38,085 nt of DNA from an uncultured Bacteroidota bacterium (GCA_903929195.1 CAIYTT010000085.1:1-38085); one strand, 5' to 3'. Counted from the first letter of the stretch, positions 9,312 to 18,907 are shown. The notes: generated by a model not told the origin, from the sequence alone. Numbers and translations are program-made.

Positions 9312-10630
9312 CTGAATGATTGTTGACGGATTTTAATCATGTATAATTGAACGAGCATATCAGATAAGCTGTTCAGGTATTGGTTTTGATAATTTATATA
9401 ATCAGAAAAAGAATTTAGTCGGTCTTCCAAAGTAGCTATTCCTGAAAAATATCTGTTAGATATATGATTGTAATTATCAAAAGATAAGTCCATAACTTCT
9501 TTTGTGTTGTTCATTAATGCTACTGCTTTTTTATAGGCAATTTTTAAGTTCTCATCATTTATTGCAACCTGTTTTTGAGTGTTTTCAAATAATTCTTTTT
9601 TTTGTTCTTCTGCTATTTTACTTTTTTCTGTTTGAAACCATTTACTGCCGCCACTAAATATATTCCACGAAGCTTTAAGAGTCCAATATGTTGCAGGAAA
9701 CCATTTAGGTCCATCACTTTTAAATGGTTCGTAAATGTTGTCATTCTGTTGTGTAGAATTACTGTATAATATACTTAAAGTGGGTAAATAAGAGCTATTT
9801 GTAATTTTATATTGGCAATGGCTAATTATTGTTTGTTGTTTTGCAATTGTAACAGTAGGGTCTTCGGCAAAAGCAGCTTCCGGTAATAATTCAAAATTAG
9901 TTTCAATTCCGTCTTTTATAGTCATAGAGTCGCCTAATGCGATATTGAGCAGTGATTTAAGATTGTTTTTTGCGGTAATCATTTGGTATTGCGATGTGAT
10001 TGATGTTTGTTTGGCACGCATCAAGTTCATTTTTGCCATATCCACATTAGCTACATTAACCAAACCCTCTTTATATTTATAAGAGATAGATGTAAAAACA
10101 GAATCGGATATTGCCACACTTTTTTCTGCTAATTCTGCCGCTATTTGCATTAAAAGGTAATTATAATATTGTGTTGCTGTTTGCTGAAAAATGCTTTTTC
10201 GCATATTGGCTAATGAATCTTTACTTAATTCTTTATTTTGTTTTGCCAATTCTGCATTAAACCAAGTTTGAATATTTACAATATCCATTTGTGCAGTAAT
10301 ACCGCCATTATAGATATATTTTTGCCCGAATTGCACTGCTTTATACTGTCCCTCCGGCCCGTTAAATATGGCAGCAGGAATTAAAGTAGTCTGTAAAGCT
10401 GTATTATAAGTATAAGTGCCATTAGCAACTACTTGCGGTAAAAAATTACTTATAGATTGCTTTTGTGAAGCAAAAGACTTTCTTAAATCATATACAGCAT
10501 TTTTAATACTTATATTGTTTTCATCAGCATATTTCCAAATATCGCCCAAAGATTTAAAAACAATCTGAGCATTGGAAAAATGAGTTAAAAAAATAAAAAA
10601 GAATACTATTTTTAGGTGTTTATTATACAT
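9308..10630 (-). CDS. TolC-like outer-membrane efflux protein
   Basis: This 440-residue protein has a signal peptide (hydrophobic residues 8-19, ending in SNAQ) and the alternating long-helix pattern of outer membrane efflux proteins. There are two halves, each with paired helical segments rich in A, N, Q and K and short strand-forming stretches such as the area around residues 65-75. It would form the trimeric exit duct of the ABC exporter encoded downstream. It lies 32 bp after the TetR gene and overlaps the adaptor gene by four bases, so all five genes are probably one transcript. The length is typical for Bacteroidota TolC homologues. Confidence 0.9.
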   Translation of the reverse strand: MYNKHLKIVFFFIFLTHFSNAQIVFKSLGDIWKYADENNISIKNAVYDLRKSFASQKQSISNFLPQVVANGTYTYNTALQTTLIPAAIFNGPEGQYKAVQFGQKYIYNGGITAQMDIVNIQTWFNAELAKQNKELSKDSLANMRKSIFQQTATQYYNYLLMQIAAELAEKSVAISDSVFTSISYKYKEGLVNVANVDMAKMNLMRAKQTSITSQYQMITAKNNLKSLLNIALGDSMTIKDGIETNFELLPEAAFAEDPTVTIAKQQTIISHCQYKITNSSYLPTLSILYSNSTQQNDNIYEPFKSDGPKWFPATYWTLKASWNIFSGGSKWFQTEKSKIAEEQKKELFENTQKQVAINDENLKIAYKKAVALMNNTKEVMDLSFDNYNHISNRYFSGIATLEDRLNSFSDYINYQNQYLNSLSDMLVQLYMIKIRQQSFR

Positions 10631-10662
10631 AATATTACTTATTGGCGTATTCTATATTGTTT

Positions 10663-11298
10663 TTAAAAATTTTGACTTTTTATCATCATAAAAATCCATT
10701 CGGGTATTAGTTTTTTTCTTTCTTGCATTAGGTCGTTAAATTTTTCTGTACTAAATCCGGTTCTATTTTTTATCATTGGGCTTGCAGCAAATGGAAAAAT
10801 AGTCAAAGATATTGTATTCATAAAAAGGTGCATTGGATTTACTATTATTATTTTGTTTTCATTTAAGTATTCTTGCCACTGTTGTAGCATATAAGTGTTC
10901 AATATTTGTTTGTTTACACCTAATTTTTCTATTAAATTTTGAGGATTAGCATTTATTTCATTAAAAACGAACATGGGTAAGTCCGGGTTTTTAATCAACA
11001 TATCAATATAGTGACTAATTAATATTTCAATTTTCTCTCTAAAAGTTGTATTCTTATTATTTAGTATTTCAATTATGCTATGTATAAACAATTGCATATT
11101 TTCTATCATTATAAGCTCGTAAAGATTCTCTTTGCTTCTGAAATAATAATTTAATAATGCAATATTAATTCCGGACTCATCTGCAATATCTCTCGTTTTT
11201 GTAGCAGCATAACCTTTTTTCGTAAACATCCGCCTGGCTGTTTCCTTTATTTTTTCTTCAGTAGAAGTATTTGGCAATATATTTACGTTCTCAATCAT
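10663..11298 (-). CDS. TetR/AcrR family transcriptional regulator of the exporter operon
   Basis: This is a 211-residue TetR-type regulator. The N-terminal helix-turn-helix is clear (ARRMFTKKGYAATKTRDIAD, then the recognition helix region NIALLNYYFRSKENLYE), followed by an all-helical ligand domain. I place the start at the ATG at 11298. A longer frame would begin with TTG at 11313, but that TTG lies inside the -7 promoter box TAATTTTG and therefore cannot be translated from that promoter. The gene is first in the operon with the TolC-, HlyD-, permease and ATPase genes and is divergent from an acyltransferase. The likely job is autoregulation and repression of the exporter, relieved by an unknown ligand. 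Confidence 0.9.
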   Translation of the reverse strand: MIENVNILPNTSTEEKIKETARRMFTKKGYAATKTRDIADESGINIALLNYYFRSKENLYELIMIENMQLFIHSIIEILNNKNTTFREKIEILISHYIDMLIKNPDLPMFVFNEINANPQNLIEKLGVNKQILNTYMLQQWQEYLNENKIIIVNPMHLFMNTISLTIFPFAASPMIKNRTGFSTEKFNDLMQERKKLIPEWIFMMIKSQNF

Positions 11299-11310
11299 TA
11301 ATTTCGTTTG

Positions 11311-11318
11311 CAAAATTA
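11311..11318 (-). promoter_or_regulatory. -7 element of the tetR-exporter operon
   Basis: The minus strand reads TAATTTTG, an exact TAnnTTTG match, 12 bp upstream of the ATG at 11298. This implies a very short leader and rules out the alternative TTG start at 11313. The -33 element is not clear. Confidence 0.55.
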
Positions 11319-11402
11319 GTATTGAAAAATTGATTTAAACAGATTTTTAAAAAATATTTTTATATAATTTATTCTGTAAAATAAGAAATTTACTTTAGTA
11401 CA

Positions 11403-12410
11403 ATGGACAAACAAAAAATACAACATATTGCCGGTTTAGATAGTTTAAGATTTATTTTGGCTATGATTGTATTGTTTTCGCATTTGCAGAATCCTTTTGT
11501 ACCCTATTTTAAAGGTTTCAATAATGTGTTTTCAAATACGTTTGCTATAATCATAAATCATCTATTTTGTGGTACAGGTGCTGTTATAGCATTCTTTGTT
11601 ATTTCAGGTTTTGTAATTCATTACCCTTATAAGAATAAAGTTGAATTTAATACCTATAAATTCTTAATAAGACGTTGGATTAGAATAGGATTACCGCTAC
11701 TTTTCATTATTATTTTATCTACTTACTTTGGCGTATTTAAACAGATGCCTATTTGGAGTCTATTTTGTGAATTAATTTATTATACACTCTATCCATTACT
11801 TAGAAAATTAAAACTAAAATTTAAATATTTATTTTATTCTTCATTTGTATTGGCAATTGTAGCCAATATGGTATTAAATTATCAAAATATTCTTTCAGTC
11901 ATTCTCCATTCAAATATAAATTATCATGGCACTTATGCATGTAATGGGCCTTATCTCACTTGGATTATAGGTTTACCCTGTTGGTTATTAGGCGTTGTTT
12001 TAGCCGAAAATACTGATTTTACTAAAAAAGAAGTTACCTATTTTAAATTGCTTTTATTTAGAAGTCTTGTTTTTCTTTTAAGTATCTTGTTTTTTGTTCT
12101 TGAAGCACATTTTTATTTAAGTTATGTTTTATCTATGAACTTTTTTGCTCTTATAATCTATTTCTGGTTACAAAAAGAAATTATATATTATAGTTATAAT
12201 AAAGCAAATGCAACATTAGAATACTTGGGTACATTTTCTTATTCTTTATTTATTTGTCATAAATTGATATTTATATTATTATTAATGTTTTCAGTTTTAA
12301 ATATTTACAACTATATTGTATATGTATTTTTAGCCCTATTAGTATCTTATATCTATTATTTAATTATAGAAAGCCCTGCACATAAAATTGGTAGATTTTT
12401 AGGGAGATAG
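11403..12410 (+). CDS. Acyltransferase 3 family membrane protein (OafA/YrhL-like)
   Basis: This 335-residue integral membrane protein has about ten hydrophobic segments. The N-terminus carries the family hallmark, GLDSLRFILAMIVLFSHL, in which the His of FSHL corresponds to the proposed catalytic histidine. FFVISGFVIHY and the RRWIRIGLP motif follow. Such enzymes transfer acyl groups, often acetyl, to surface sugars, lipids or antibiotics; the acceptor here cannot be read from sequence. It is divergent from the tetR-exporter operon with 104 bp between start codons, so the regulator could also act on it. An imperfect -7 box (TACTTTAG, 11392-11399) abuts the ATG. Confidence 0.88.
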   Translation: MDKQKIQHIAGLDSLRFILAMIVLFSHLQNPFVPYFKGFNNVFSNTFAIIINHLFCGTGAVIAFFVISGFVIHYPYKNKVEFNTYKFLIRRWIRIGLPLLFIIILSTYFGVFKQMPIWSLFCELIYYTLYPLLRKLKLKFKYLFYSSFVLAIVANMVLNYQNILSVILHSNINYHGTYACNGPYLTWIIGLPCWLLGVVLAENTDFTKKEVTYFKLLLFRSLVFLLSILFFVLEAHFYLSYVLSMNFFALIIYFWLQKEIIYYSYNKANATLEYLGTFSYSLFICHKLIFILLLMFSVLNIYNYIVYVFLALLVSYIYYLIIESPAHKIGRFLGR

Positions 12411-12511
12411 ATTTTTATTATATCCTTGATTTGTAAATGCTATTGCTAAAAATAGAATACGCATCAATATTGGTAATATTTTTTGATTGTGTGTAAAGAA
12501 AAAAATAAGTG

Positions 12512-12519
12512 TATTTTTG
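12512..12519 (+). promoter_or_regulatory. -7 element of the APC permease gene
   Basis: TATTTTTG matches TAnnTTTG exactly. Transcription would start around 12525-12527, which makes the first in-frame ATG (12521) unlikely and the ATG at 12527 the probable start, essentially leaderless. No -33 TTG sits at the ideal distance. Confidence 0.45.
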
Positions 12520-12526
12520 AATGTTC

Positions 12527-14281
12527 ATGAAACACGACTTATTCAGAAAGAAAACATTAGAGGATATAAACAGAGATGTGGCAGCAGGGCTTGCTGATGA
12601 GCATGGCACTGGTAAAATGCATAAGGTATTAACCACCCGCGACCTTACTTTAATGGGCATTGCCGCAATTGTAGGGGCCGGTATCTTTTCTACGATTGGT
12701 AAAGCGAGTTTTGATGGTGGTCCGGGTATTATATTATTATTCCTTTTTGTATCTGTGGCATGTGGGTTTTCTGCTATTTGTTATGCAGAGTTTGCAAGTA
12801 TGGTTCCGGTTTCGGGCAGTGCTTATACATATAGCTATGTGGCTTTTGGCGAAATTATTGCTTGGATAATAGGTTGGGATTTATTAATGGAATATGCAAT
12901 TGGCAATATTGCCGTCGCCATTTCTTGGAGCGATTATTTTACTTCTCTCATAAACTCCATACATATTGGCAGTTTTAGGCTGCATATTCCTGAATATCTT
13001 GCTACCGATTATTGGACAGCCAAAAATGGTGCTATAAACACAAAACTTATACATATTATACCTTGGATGGCAGATAAATGGGTTGAATCGAAGGCGGTAA
13101 TAGATACGGCAAATACGGCTTGGATGAATGCACCTGCTATAGGCTCTTTCAGGTTTATTTGTAATCTCCCAGCTTTTTTAATAACCTTTATTATTACCTG
13201 GATTATTTATATAGGTATAAAAGAATCGAGAAAGACAACAAATATTATGGTTATTTTAAAACTGGCAATTATTATATTGGTAATTATTGCAGGTGCTTTT
13301 TATGTACATCCTATTAATTGGCATCCATTTTTACCTAATGGAGTTAAAGGTGTTTTAGCAGGCACTTCAGCAGTGTTTTTCTCTTACATTGGTTTTGATG
13401 CAATAAGTACAACTGCCGAAGAATGTAAAAACCCCCAAAGAGATTTACCTAAAGCAATGTTTAATTCGTTAATTATATGCACCATAATATATGTAGTTAT
13501 TGCATTGGTATTAACAGGTATGGTAAGTTATAAAGAATTAAATATTGGCGACCCCATGTCTTATGTATTTACCGCTATGCATAATAAATATGCCGAATGG
13601 ATTTCGGGCATTATAGCTATAAGTGCCGTAATTGCAATGGCTAGTGTGCTTTTAGTGTATCAATTAGGGCAGCCCAGAATATGGATGAGCATGAGCCGTG
13701 ACGGACTATTACCACCCATATTTGCAAAAATACACCCAAAATATAAAACACCTTCTTTTTCAACAATACTTACAGGCATATTGGTGGGCATACCTGCCTT
13801 ATTTATGAACCTAACAGTTGTGGTAGATTTAACAAGTGTAGGTACTTTATTTGCTTTTGTTTTGGTTTGTGGTGGTATATTAAAATTACAAAATAGTTCG
13901 CATCGCTTGCAGAGTAAATTTAAAACACCTTATGTAAACGGTAAATTTATTATACCTGCAATGTTTGTATTAAGTTTATTTTTGGTATGGAAATTTAGTT
14001 TGGGCAAAATAGTAATCACAAATATTCCTACTAATTTACTACTTGAAAACATGCATTATGTTTTTTTTGGTATTGTATTTTTAATAACCTCCATATTAGC
14101 ATATAAAAATAGTTATTCTTTAATACCGGCATTAGGTTTTTTATGTTGTACTTATTTGCTATGCGAATCAGGCACAACAAACTGGCTTCGTTTTATTATT
14201 TGGTTATTCGTAGGTTTAGCACTGTATTTTGTTTATGGCTATTGGAATTCTAAATTAACTGCTAAGAATAAAAAATATTAA
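12527..14281 (+). CDS. APC family cationic-type amino acid permease
   Basis: This is a 584-residue inner-membrane transporter of the amino acid-polyamine-organocation superfamily, most like the CAT (cationic amino acid transporter) group. TM1 carries the unwound glycine motif in LMGIAAIVGAGIFSTIG, and ASMVPVSGSAYTY with GWDLLMEYAIG is typical of CAT members. At least twelve hydrophobic segments follow. It is longer than the usual twelve-helix permease of about 480 residues, with two extra C-terminal helices, as in CAT proteins. I chose the ATG at 12527 over 12521 because of the promoter at 12512-12519. The actual substrate is not certain. Confidence 0.92.
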   Translation: MKHDLFRKKTLEDINRDVAAGLADEHGTGKMHKVLTTRDLTLMGIAAIVGAGIFSTIGKASFDGGPGIILLFLFVSVACGFSAICYAEFASMVPVSGSAYTYSYVAFGEIIAWIIGWDLLMEYAIGNIAVAISWSDYFTSLINSIHIGSFRLHIPEYLATDYWTAKNGAINTKLIHIIPWMADKWVESKAVIDTANTAWMNAPAIGSFRFICNLPAFLITFIITWIIYIGIKESRKTTNIMVILKLAIIILVIIAGAFYVHPINWHPFLPNGVKGVLAGTSAVFFSYIGFDAISTTAEECKNPQRDLPKAMFNSLIICTIIYVVIALVLTGMVSYKELNIGDPMSYVFTAMHNKYAEWISGIIAISAVIAMASVLLVYQLGQPRIWMSMSRDGLLPPIFAKIHPKYKTPSFSTILTGILVGIPALFMNLTVVVDLTSVGTLFAFVLVCGGILKLQNSSHRLQSKFKTPYVNGKFIIPAMFVLSLFLVWKFSLGKIVITNIPTNLLLENMHYVFFGIVFLITSILAYKNSYSLIPALGFLCCTYLLCESGTTNWLRFIIWLFVGLALYFVYGYWNSKLTAKNKKY

Positions 14282-14404
14282 AACATAATGTAAAAAAAAT
14301 TGTGTGTTGTATAAATTCAATAAAATACTTGTAAGTTCGATTTCAAGGCACTAACCGAATTCTTAAATTCCAATAAAACATTAAATAATGCAGCACTATT
14401 AAAC

Positions 14405-14412
14405 TAACTTTG
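14405..14412 (+). promoter_or_regulatory. -7 element of the Nramp-UspA gene
   Basis: TAACTTTG is an exact TAnnTTTG match, 15 bp before the ATG at 14428. The TTG at 14410, a possible alternative start of the frame, lies inside this box, so translation from it is not expected. Confidence 0.6.
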
Positions 14413-14427
14413 CCTATCTACAAATAT

Positions 14428-16314
14428 ATGAGCCAAAATAAAAGTAGTAAATCTCTAAATGATGTACATGGGTCTGTTTCTGTTTCAGAAGGCACCGGTA
14501 AATTCAGGAAGATTTTTGCTTTTTTCGGGCCTGCATACATGATTAGTGTAGGCTATATGGACCCGGGAAATTGGGCTACCGATATTGAGGGTGGCAGCAA
14601 ATTTGGATATTCTTTAATTTGGGTTTTACTTTTAAGTAATTTAATTGCACTTTTATTACAATCATTAAGTGCCAGATTAGGCATTGTGAGAGGTAAAGAT
14701 TTGGCACAATGCAGTAGAGAAATGTATCCTCCCGCAGTTAATTTTTCTTTATATATTCTTGCCGAAATAGCAATAGCCGCATGTGATTTGGCTGAAGTGT
14801 TAGGTATGGCTATCGGTTTAAATCTGTTGTTTGGCTTCCCTTTAATTTGGGGTGTAGTAGTTACCGTATTTGATGCTATCTTATTAATTTATTTACAGAA
14901 ATTGGGAATCCGCAAATTAGAAGCATTTATTATTGGGTTAATTTCTGTTATAGGCGGTTGTTTTTTGATAGAACTATTTTTAGCAAAGCCTGCTTTTGGC
15001 GAAGTAGTAAAAGGTTTCGCACCTGTATTGCCCAACAAAGATGCATTGTATATAGCAATTGGTATTATAGGGGCAACAGTAATGCCACATAATTTATATT
15101 TACATTCTGCATTAGTGCAAACCAGAAAAATTAAGCAGGATAACTCCTCCATTAAAAAAGCTATTTTTTTTAATACATTAGATAGTACAATTGCATTAAA
15201 TATTGCTTTTTTTGTAAATATGGCAATATTAGTACTTGCAGGAGCCGCTTTTTTTCGTAGTGGTAATAATAATGTTGCCAACTTGCAAGATGCTCATAAA
15301 TTACTTGCTCCCTTATTGGGCAGTAAATGGGCATCTGTTTTATTTGCAATAGCACTTATAGCTGCCGGGCAAAGCTCTACAATTACGGGTACTATGGCAG
15401 GGCAGGTAGTTATGGAGGGTTATTTAAGACTTAGAATTAACCCCGTAATAAGAAGATTACTTACAAGACTACTTGCCATTATACCGGCTTTAATTGTTAT
15501 GGTTTTCTGGGGTAAAAGTGATTCTACCATAGAGCAAATGCTTGTTTTTAGTCAGGTTTTGTTAAGTATGCAATTAGCCTTTGCAGTAATACCTCTTATA
15601 CATTTTGTGAGCAATAAAGCAAAAATGGGTGTTTTTTCTATAAATAGAGCTACGAAAATTGTTTCTTGGTTGGTTGCGATATTTATTTTAGTATTAAATG
15701 GTAATTTATTATATCAAACTGTTATTGATTGGCTCGGTAAAATTGGAAATATTTGGGGACAAAGTTTATTACTTTTAATAATTGCAGGTATTGTTATATT
15801 ATTGTTTATTACAGTGTTTTATCCATTAATATTATTACGAAAGGAGCATAGTATAAATATGCATGTAACAAATACACACAATCTATTGAGTAGTAATGTG
15901 GTAAAACCATTTCATAAAATTGCATTAGCTTTAGATTATAGTGAGCATGACCGGAAAATAATTCAGTATGCGTTACAAGTAGCAAGAAAAGATACTGTTT
16001 TTATTTTAATACATGTTGTAGAAAGTGTATCTGCCACAATGATGGAGAATGAAGCAGATGATTACGAAACTCGTAAAGATGAGGATATATTAAATGAATA
16101 CATTAAAGTAATGGCTTCAACCGGTTATGAAGTTCAGGGAGTTTTAGGTTTTAGAAAACGAACAGATGAAATAGCCAGAATTGTAAAAGAAACGAACACA
16201 GATTTATTAATAATAGGGAGCCATGGACATAAAACATTTAAAGATTGGCTGTTTGGCGAAACAATCAATTCTGTAAGGCACATGATAGATATTCCGGTTT
16301 TTATAGCCAGATAA
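14428..16314 (+). CDS. Nramp family Mn2+/metal transporter fused to a UspA domain
   Basis: This 628-residue protein has two parts. Residues 1 to about 470 are an Nramp (MntH-type) proton-coupled metal transporter: TM1 has the metal-binding DPGN motif in VGYMDPGNWATDIEGG, and TM6 has the MPHNLYLHS motif. The last 135 residues or so are a universal stress protein domain, starting at HKIALALDYSEHD and ending with the nucleotide-loop region IIGSHGHKTFKDWLFGE. The soluble UspA domain probably lies in the cytoplasm and may sense ATP. Nramp-UspA fusions occur in other Bacteroidota. The start at ATG 14428 is preferred over TTG 14410. It converges on the serine dehydratase gene with only 25 bp between. 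Confidence 0.92.
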   Translation: MSQNKSSKSLNDVHGSVSVSEGTGKFRKIFAFFGPAYMISVGYMDPGNWATDIEGGSKFGYSLIWVLLLSNLIALLLQSLSARLGIVRGKDLAQCSREMYPPAVNFSLYILAEIAIAACDLAEVLGMAIGLNLLFGFPLIWGVVVTVFDAILLIYLQKLGIRKLEAFIIGLISVIGGCFLIELFLAKPAFGEVVKGFAPVLPNKDALYIAIGIIGATVMPHNLYLHSALVQTRKIKQDNSSIKKAIFFNTLDSTIALNIAFFVNMAILVLAGAAFFRSGNNNVANLQDAHKLLAPLLGSKWASVLFAIALIAAGQSSTITGTMAGQVVMEGYLRLRINPVIRRLLTRLLAIIPALIVMVFWGKSDSTIEQMLVFSQVLLSMQLAFAVIPLIHFVSNKAKMGVFSINRATKIVSWLVAIFILVLNGNLLYQTVIDWLGKIGNIWGQSLLLLIIAGIVILLFITVFYPLILLRKEHSINMHVTNTHNLLSSNVVKPFHKIALALDYSEHDRKIIQYALQVARKDTVFILIHVVESVSATMMENEADDYETRKDEDILNEYIKVMASTGYEVQGVLGFRKRTDEIARIVKETNTDLLIIGSHGHKTFKDWLFGETINSVRHMIDIPVFIAR

Positions 16315-16339
16315 AATCTATTTTATAAATTTCCCGGTT

Positions 16340-17764
16340 TTAGCAATCACTTAAACTGATAGGTATTTGCACCGCAAGCCCACCCTCTGCTGTTTCTTTA
16401 TATTTATGGTTCATGTCTAATGCAGTCTCCCACATTGTTTTTACAACGTCATCAAGAGTAATTCTTGCATTTTCGGGGTTACTATGTAGTGCCAATTGTG
16501 CTGCTGTAATAGCTTTTATTGCACCCATTGTGTTTCTTTCTATGCAAGGCACTTGCACTAAACCTGCAACCGGGTCGCAGGTTAGCCCTAAATGATGTTC
16601 CATAGCTATTTCGGCAGCCATAAGACATTGCCTTACACTGCCACCCAAAACAGAGGTAAGTCCGGCAGCAGCCATAGAAGAGGAGACACCTATTTCAGCT
16701 TGACAGCCACCCATTGCAGCAGATAAAGTTGCACCTTTTTTAAATATACTGCCAATTTCGGATGCTGTTAAAAGAAACTTGATTATTTTTTCATCTTCAT
16801 AACCATCGCAAAAAGAAATAAAATATTGTAAAACGGCAGGTACAACCCCAGCAGCACCATTGGTAGGTGCAGTTACAACTCTGCTGAAAGACGCATTTTC
16901 TTCATTAACTGCTAAGGCAAAACAACTAACCCAATCAAGTGTGGTTTTAAAAGAATTACCGGTATTGTGAATTATTTTGCACCACTCCTCATAATTATTA
17001 TATACAGTACCTTCAGTATATTTTTGATTTAATTCGGCAGCACGACGTGTTACATTTAAGCCACCCGGTAATATACCAGAAATATGCACCCCTCTGTAAA
17101 TGCAATTACGCATTGCGTCATAAATTTTTAATACTCCTTGCTTTGTTTCATCAATACTTCGCCAAGCTTTTTCGTTTTCCATAACAACATCTGCAATGTC
17201 CAATCCTGATTTTTCACAAGCATTCAATAGGTCTATTTCATTTTCAATCGGATAGGGTAGTACTACATTATGGCTACCATGCCCATCTTCACCTTCTTTT
17301 ACTACAAAACCGCCGCCAATAGAATAAAACGTTTCTGCAATCTCGTCTCCATTTTTTAACTGTGCTAAAAAAGTTAATGCATTCGGATGAAATGGCAAAC
17401 TTTCAGTATATAAAAAGACAATGTCGGTATCTGTATTGAACTTAATTTCTTTTTGTTTGTTGAGTATTATTTTATTTGTGTTTTGTATATGCTCAATACT
17501 TAAGGTTATTTTATTCACATCGAAGGTTACCGGGTCTTCGCCACATAAACCTAATATTACAGCAACATCAGTACCATGTCCTTTACCTGTTTTTGCCAAA
17601 GATCCATATAGTAATATTTTTACACTATTAACTGTTTCAAATCCTTTAGAATTTAAAGTATCTAAAAAACGTAATGCAGCCTTCCACGGACCTAATGTAT
17701 GCGAACTACTTGGTCCAATTCCTATTTTAAAAATATCAAATACTGAAATACTTTCTTGTTTCAT
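16340..17764 (-). CDS. sdaA: L-serine ammonia-lyase (single-chain, iron-sulfur type)
   Basis: This 474-residue enzyme deaminates L-serine to pyruvate and ammonia using a [4Fe-4S] cluster. It carries the fused beta and alpha domains of single-chain (type 2) enzymes. The beta domain begins [19 protein letters not shown]. The cluster cysteines are C354 (GGCQAEIG), C396 (LTCDP) and C407 (QVPC), with the same spacings of 42 and 11 as C343, C385 and C396 of the Legionella enzyme. The final residue is cysteine (C474), the counterpart of the Legionella C-terminal Cys that inserts into the active site as a tail-in-mouth ligand. The promoter box is TACCTTTG at 17803-17810. It stands alone between convergent and same-strand neighbours. 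Confidence 0.95.
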   Translation of the reverse strand: MKQESISVFDIFKIGIGPSSSHTLGPWKAALRFLDTLNSKGFETVNSVKILLYGSLAKTGKGHGTDVAVILGLCGEDPVTFDVNKITLSIEHIQNTNKIILNKQKEIKFNTDTDIVFLYTESLPFHPNALTFLAQLKNGDEIAETFYSIGGGFVVKEGEDGHGSHNVVLPYPIENEIDLLNACEKSGLDIADVVMENEKAWRSIDETKQGVLKIYDAMRNCIYRGVHISGILPGGLNVTRRAAELNQKYTEGTVYNNYEEWCKIIHNTGNSFKTTLDWVSCFALAVNEENASFSRVVTAPTNGAAGVVPAVLQYFISFCDGYEDEKIIKFLLTASEIGSIFKKGATLSAAMGGCQAEIGVSSSMAAAGLTSVLGGSVRQCLMAAEIAMEHHLGLTCDPVAGLVQVPCIERNTMGAIKAITAAQLALHSNPENARITLDDVVKTMWETALDMNHKYKETAEGGLAVQIPISLSDC

Positions 17765-17802
17765 TATAAAATTATAATTATGTAATATTACTTTACGAAC
17801 AG

Positions 17803-17810
17803 CAAAGGTA
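17803..17810 (-). promoter_or_regulatory. -7 element of the serine dehydratase gene
   Basis: The minus strand reads TACCTTTG, an exact TAnnTTTG match 38 bp upstream of the ATG at 17764. The nearest upstream TTTG is about 24 bp away, longer than the ideal spacing. Confidence 0.5.
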
Positions 17811-17898
17811 GTTATTGTAAAAAAAATAAACTTACAAAGCTGTGTTAAGTATTATTATTTTGTATATTATATAATGAACTTGATTAAATTAAATAAAT

Positions 17899-17919
17899 AA
17901 ACAATTTTTTTAATTGTTT
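17899..17919 (-). terminator. Small hairpin at the stop codon of the SDR gene
   Basis: AAACAATT (17899-17906) and AATTGTTT (17912-17919) form an 8-bp AT-only stem with a 5-nt loop directly at the end of the SDR gene. It is a weak terminator candidate. Confidence 0.35.
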
Positions 17920-18845
17920 TATCCATTTGCAACAATTTGTTTTACGCCTTCCTGATAGCTTGTTGGTATAAAGTTGAAATATTTTTCAAATTTTGAAGAA
18001 TCAAAAATGTAATCTCTGTCATATTGATACATCATTTCAGGCATTTCTCGCATTAGTGGCATAAATAAGCCAAGTAATTTTAGCATAAACATAGGTAGAA
18101 CCATTACTTTTTTATCGGTATTCATTTCTTTGTTAAAGAGTGCAATCATTTCATTGCCCGTTAATGCATTTTTATCGGTTGGCAAGTGCCATACTGCATT
18201 ATAGGCTTCATTTGTGTTGCCAAGCATTGCAGTTGCTTTTGCGGCATCGGGTGTATAAATAAACGAATGTTTTTTATTGGCATCCATTAACCAATTAGGA
18301 CGTTTACTGTTTTTTAAATTTTTATATACAGTTTCAGTAAGTACACTTTTGTCTGTGTTGGGCCCGTAAAAATCGGGAGCTCTGGCTATTAATGCAGTTA
18401 AGCTACCTTTTGCAACATTATTTAATAACATTTCAGCTATTTGTTTCCTTACCTCACCTTTTTTACTTGGAGGATTCATTTTTGAGTTTTCCGTAATAAA
18501 TCCCATGCAACTACTATCATAAGGATAAATATTATCAAAAAATACTAATTTTGCATTATGTTTTATGCAAGCATCAATAGTAGCCAGCATTAACTTTGGC
18601 CATTTTTCTTGCCAAGTTTTAAGTACATATTCAAAACCAACAACCAAATAAACAATAGATGAACCTTTAATTGCATTTTCTACCTGTGTAGCATCAGTTA
18701 GGTCGGCAGCAAATAGCTCATCACTTTCATTTATTCTTTTAGGATTTCTACTTACCAATCTTATTTCATTGGTATATGTTTTTAGTTCTTTGGCTAATAG
18801 AGTACCAATTGTACCATTTGCGCCTAATATTGTTTGTAAAGCCAT
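17919..18845 (-). CDS. NAD(P)-binding SDR/NmrA-type epimerase-like protein
   Basis: This 308-residue protein has an N-terminal Rossmann fold with the nucleotide loop GANGTIG at about residues 8-14, followed by an extended-SDR-like body (ARAPDFYGP around residue 155). The usual Tyr-x-x-x-Lys catalytic pair is not evident: the aligned region around NIYPYDSS lacks the following lysine, so it may be an atypical SDR or a sensor-like NmrA protein. It is divergent from the GbsR/MarR regulator at 18993, and a 16-bp palindrome sits just upstream of its -7 box. The simplest reading is that the regulator controls this gene. The substrate is unknown; in similar arrangements the product may be a stress-response oxidoreductase. 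Confidence 0.8.
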   Translation of the reverse strand: MALQTILGANGTIGTLLAKELKTYTNEIRLVSRNPKRINESDELFAADLTDATQVENAIKGSSIVYLVVGFEYVLKTWQEKWPKLMLATIDACIKHNAKLVFFDNIYPYDSSCMGFITENSKMNPPSKKGEVRKQIAEMLLNNVAKGSLTALIARAPDFYGPNTDKSVLTETVYKNLKNSKRPNWLMDANKKHSFIYTPDAAKATAMLGNTNEAYNAVWHLPTDKNALTGNEMIALFNKEMNTDKKVMVLPMFMLKLLGLFMPLMREMPEMMYQYDRDYIFDSSKFEKYFNFIPTSYQEGVKQIVANG

Positions 18846-18862
18846 TATGTTTTAATTTATTT

Positions 18863-18870
18863 CAAAATTA
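18863..18870 (-). promoter_or_regulatory. -7 element of the SDR gene
   Basis: The minus strand reads TAATTTTG, an exact TAnnTTTG match 18 bp upstream of the ATG at 18845. The -33 position falls at about 18890, immediately next to the palindrome at 18892-18907. Confidence 0.55.
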
Positions 18871-18891
18871 GAAGATAAAATTGTTCTGTGC

Positions 18892-18907
18892 CTTAACTTA
18901 AGTTAAG
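18892..18907. promoter_or_regulatory. 16-bp perfect palindrome, candidate operator for the GbsR/MarR-type regulator
   Basis: CTTAACTTAAGTTAAG is fully self-complementary and lies in the 147-bp region between the divergent SDR and regulator genes. It abuts the -33 region of the SDR promoter and is about 50 bp upstream of the regulator's -33 element. A dimeric winged-helix repressor typically binds such a 16-bp site. That this regulator binds it is inference. Confidence 0.6.
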
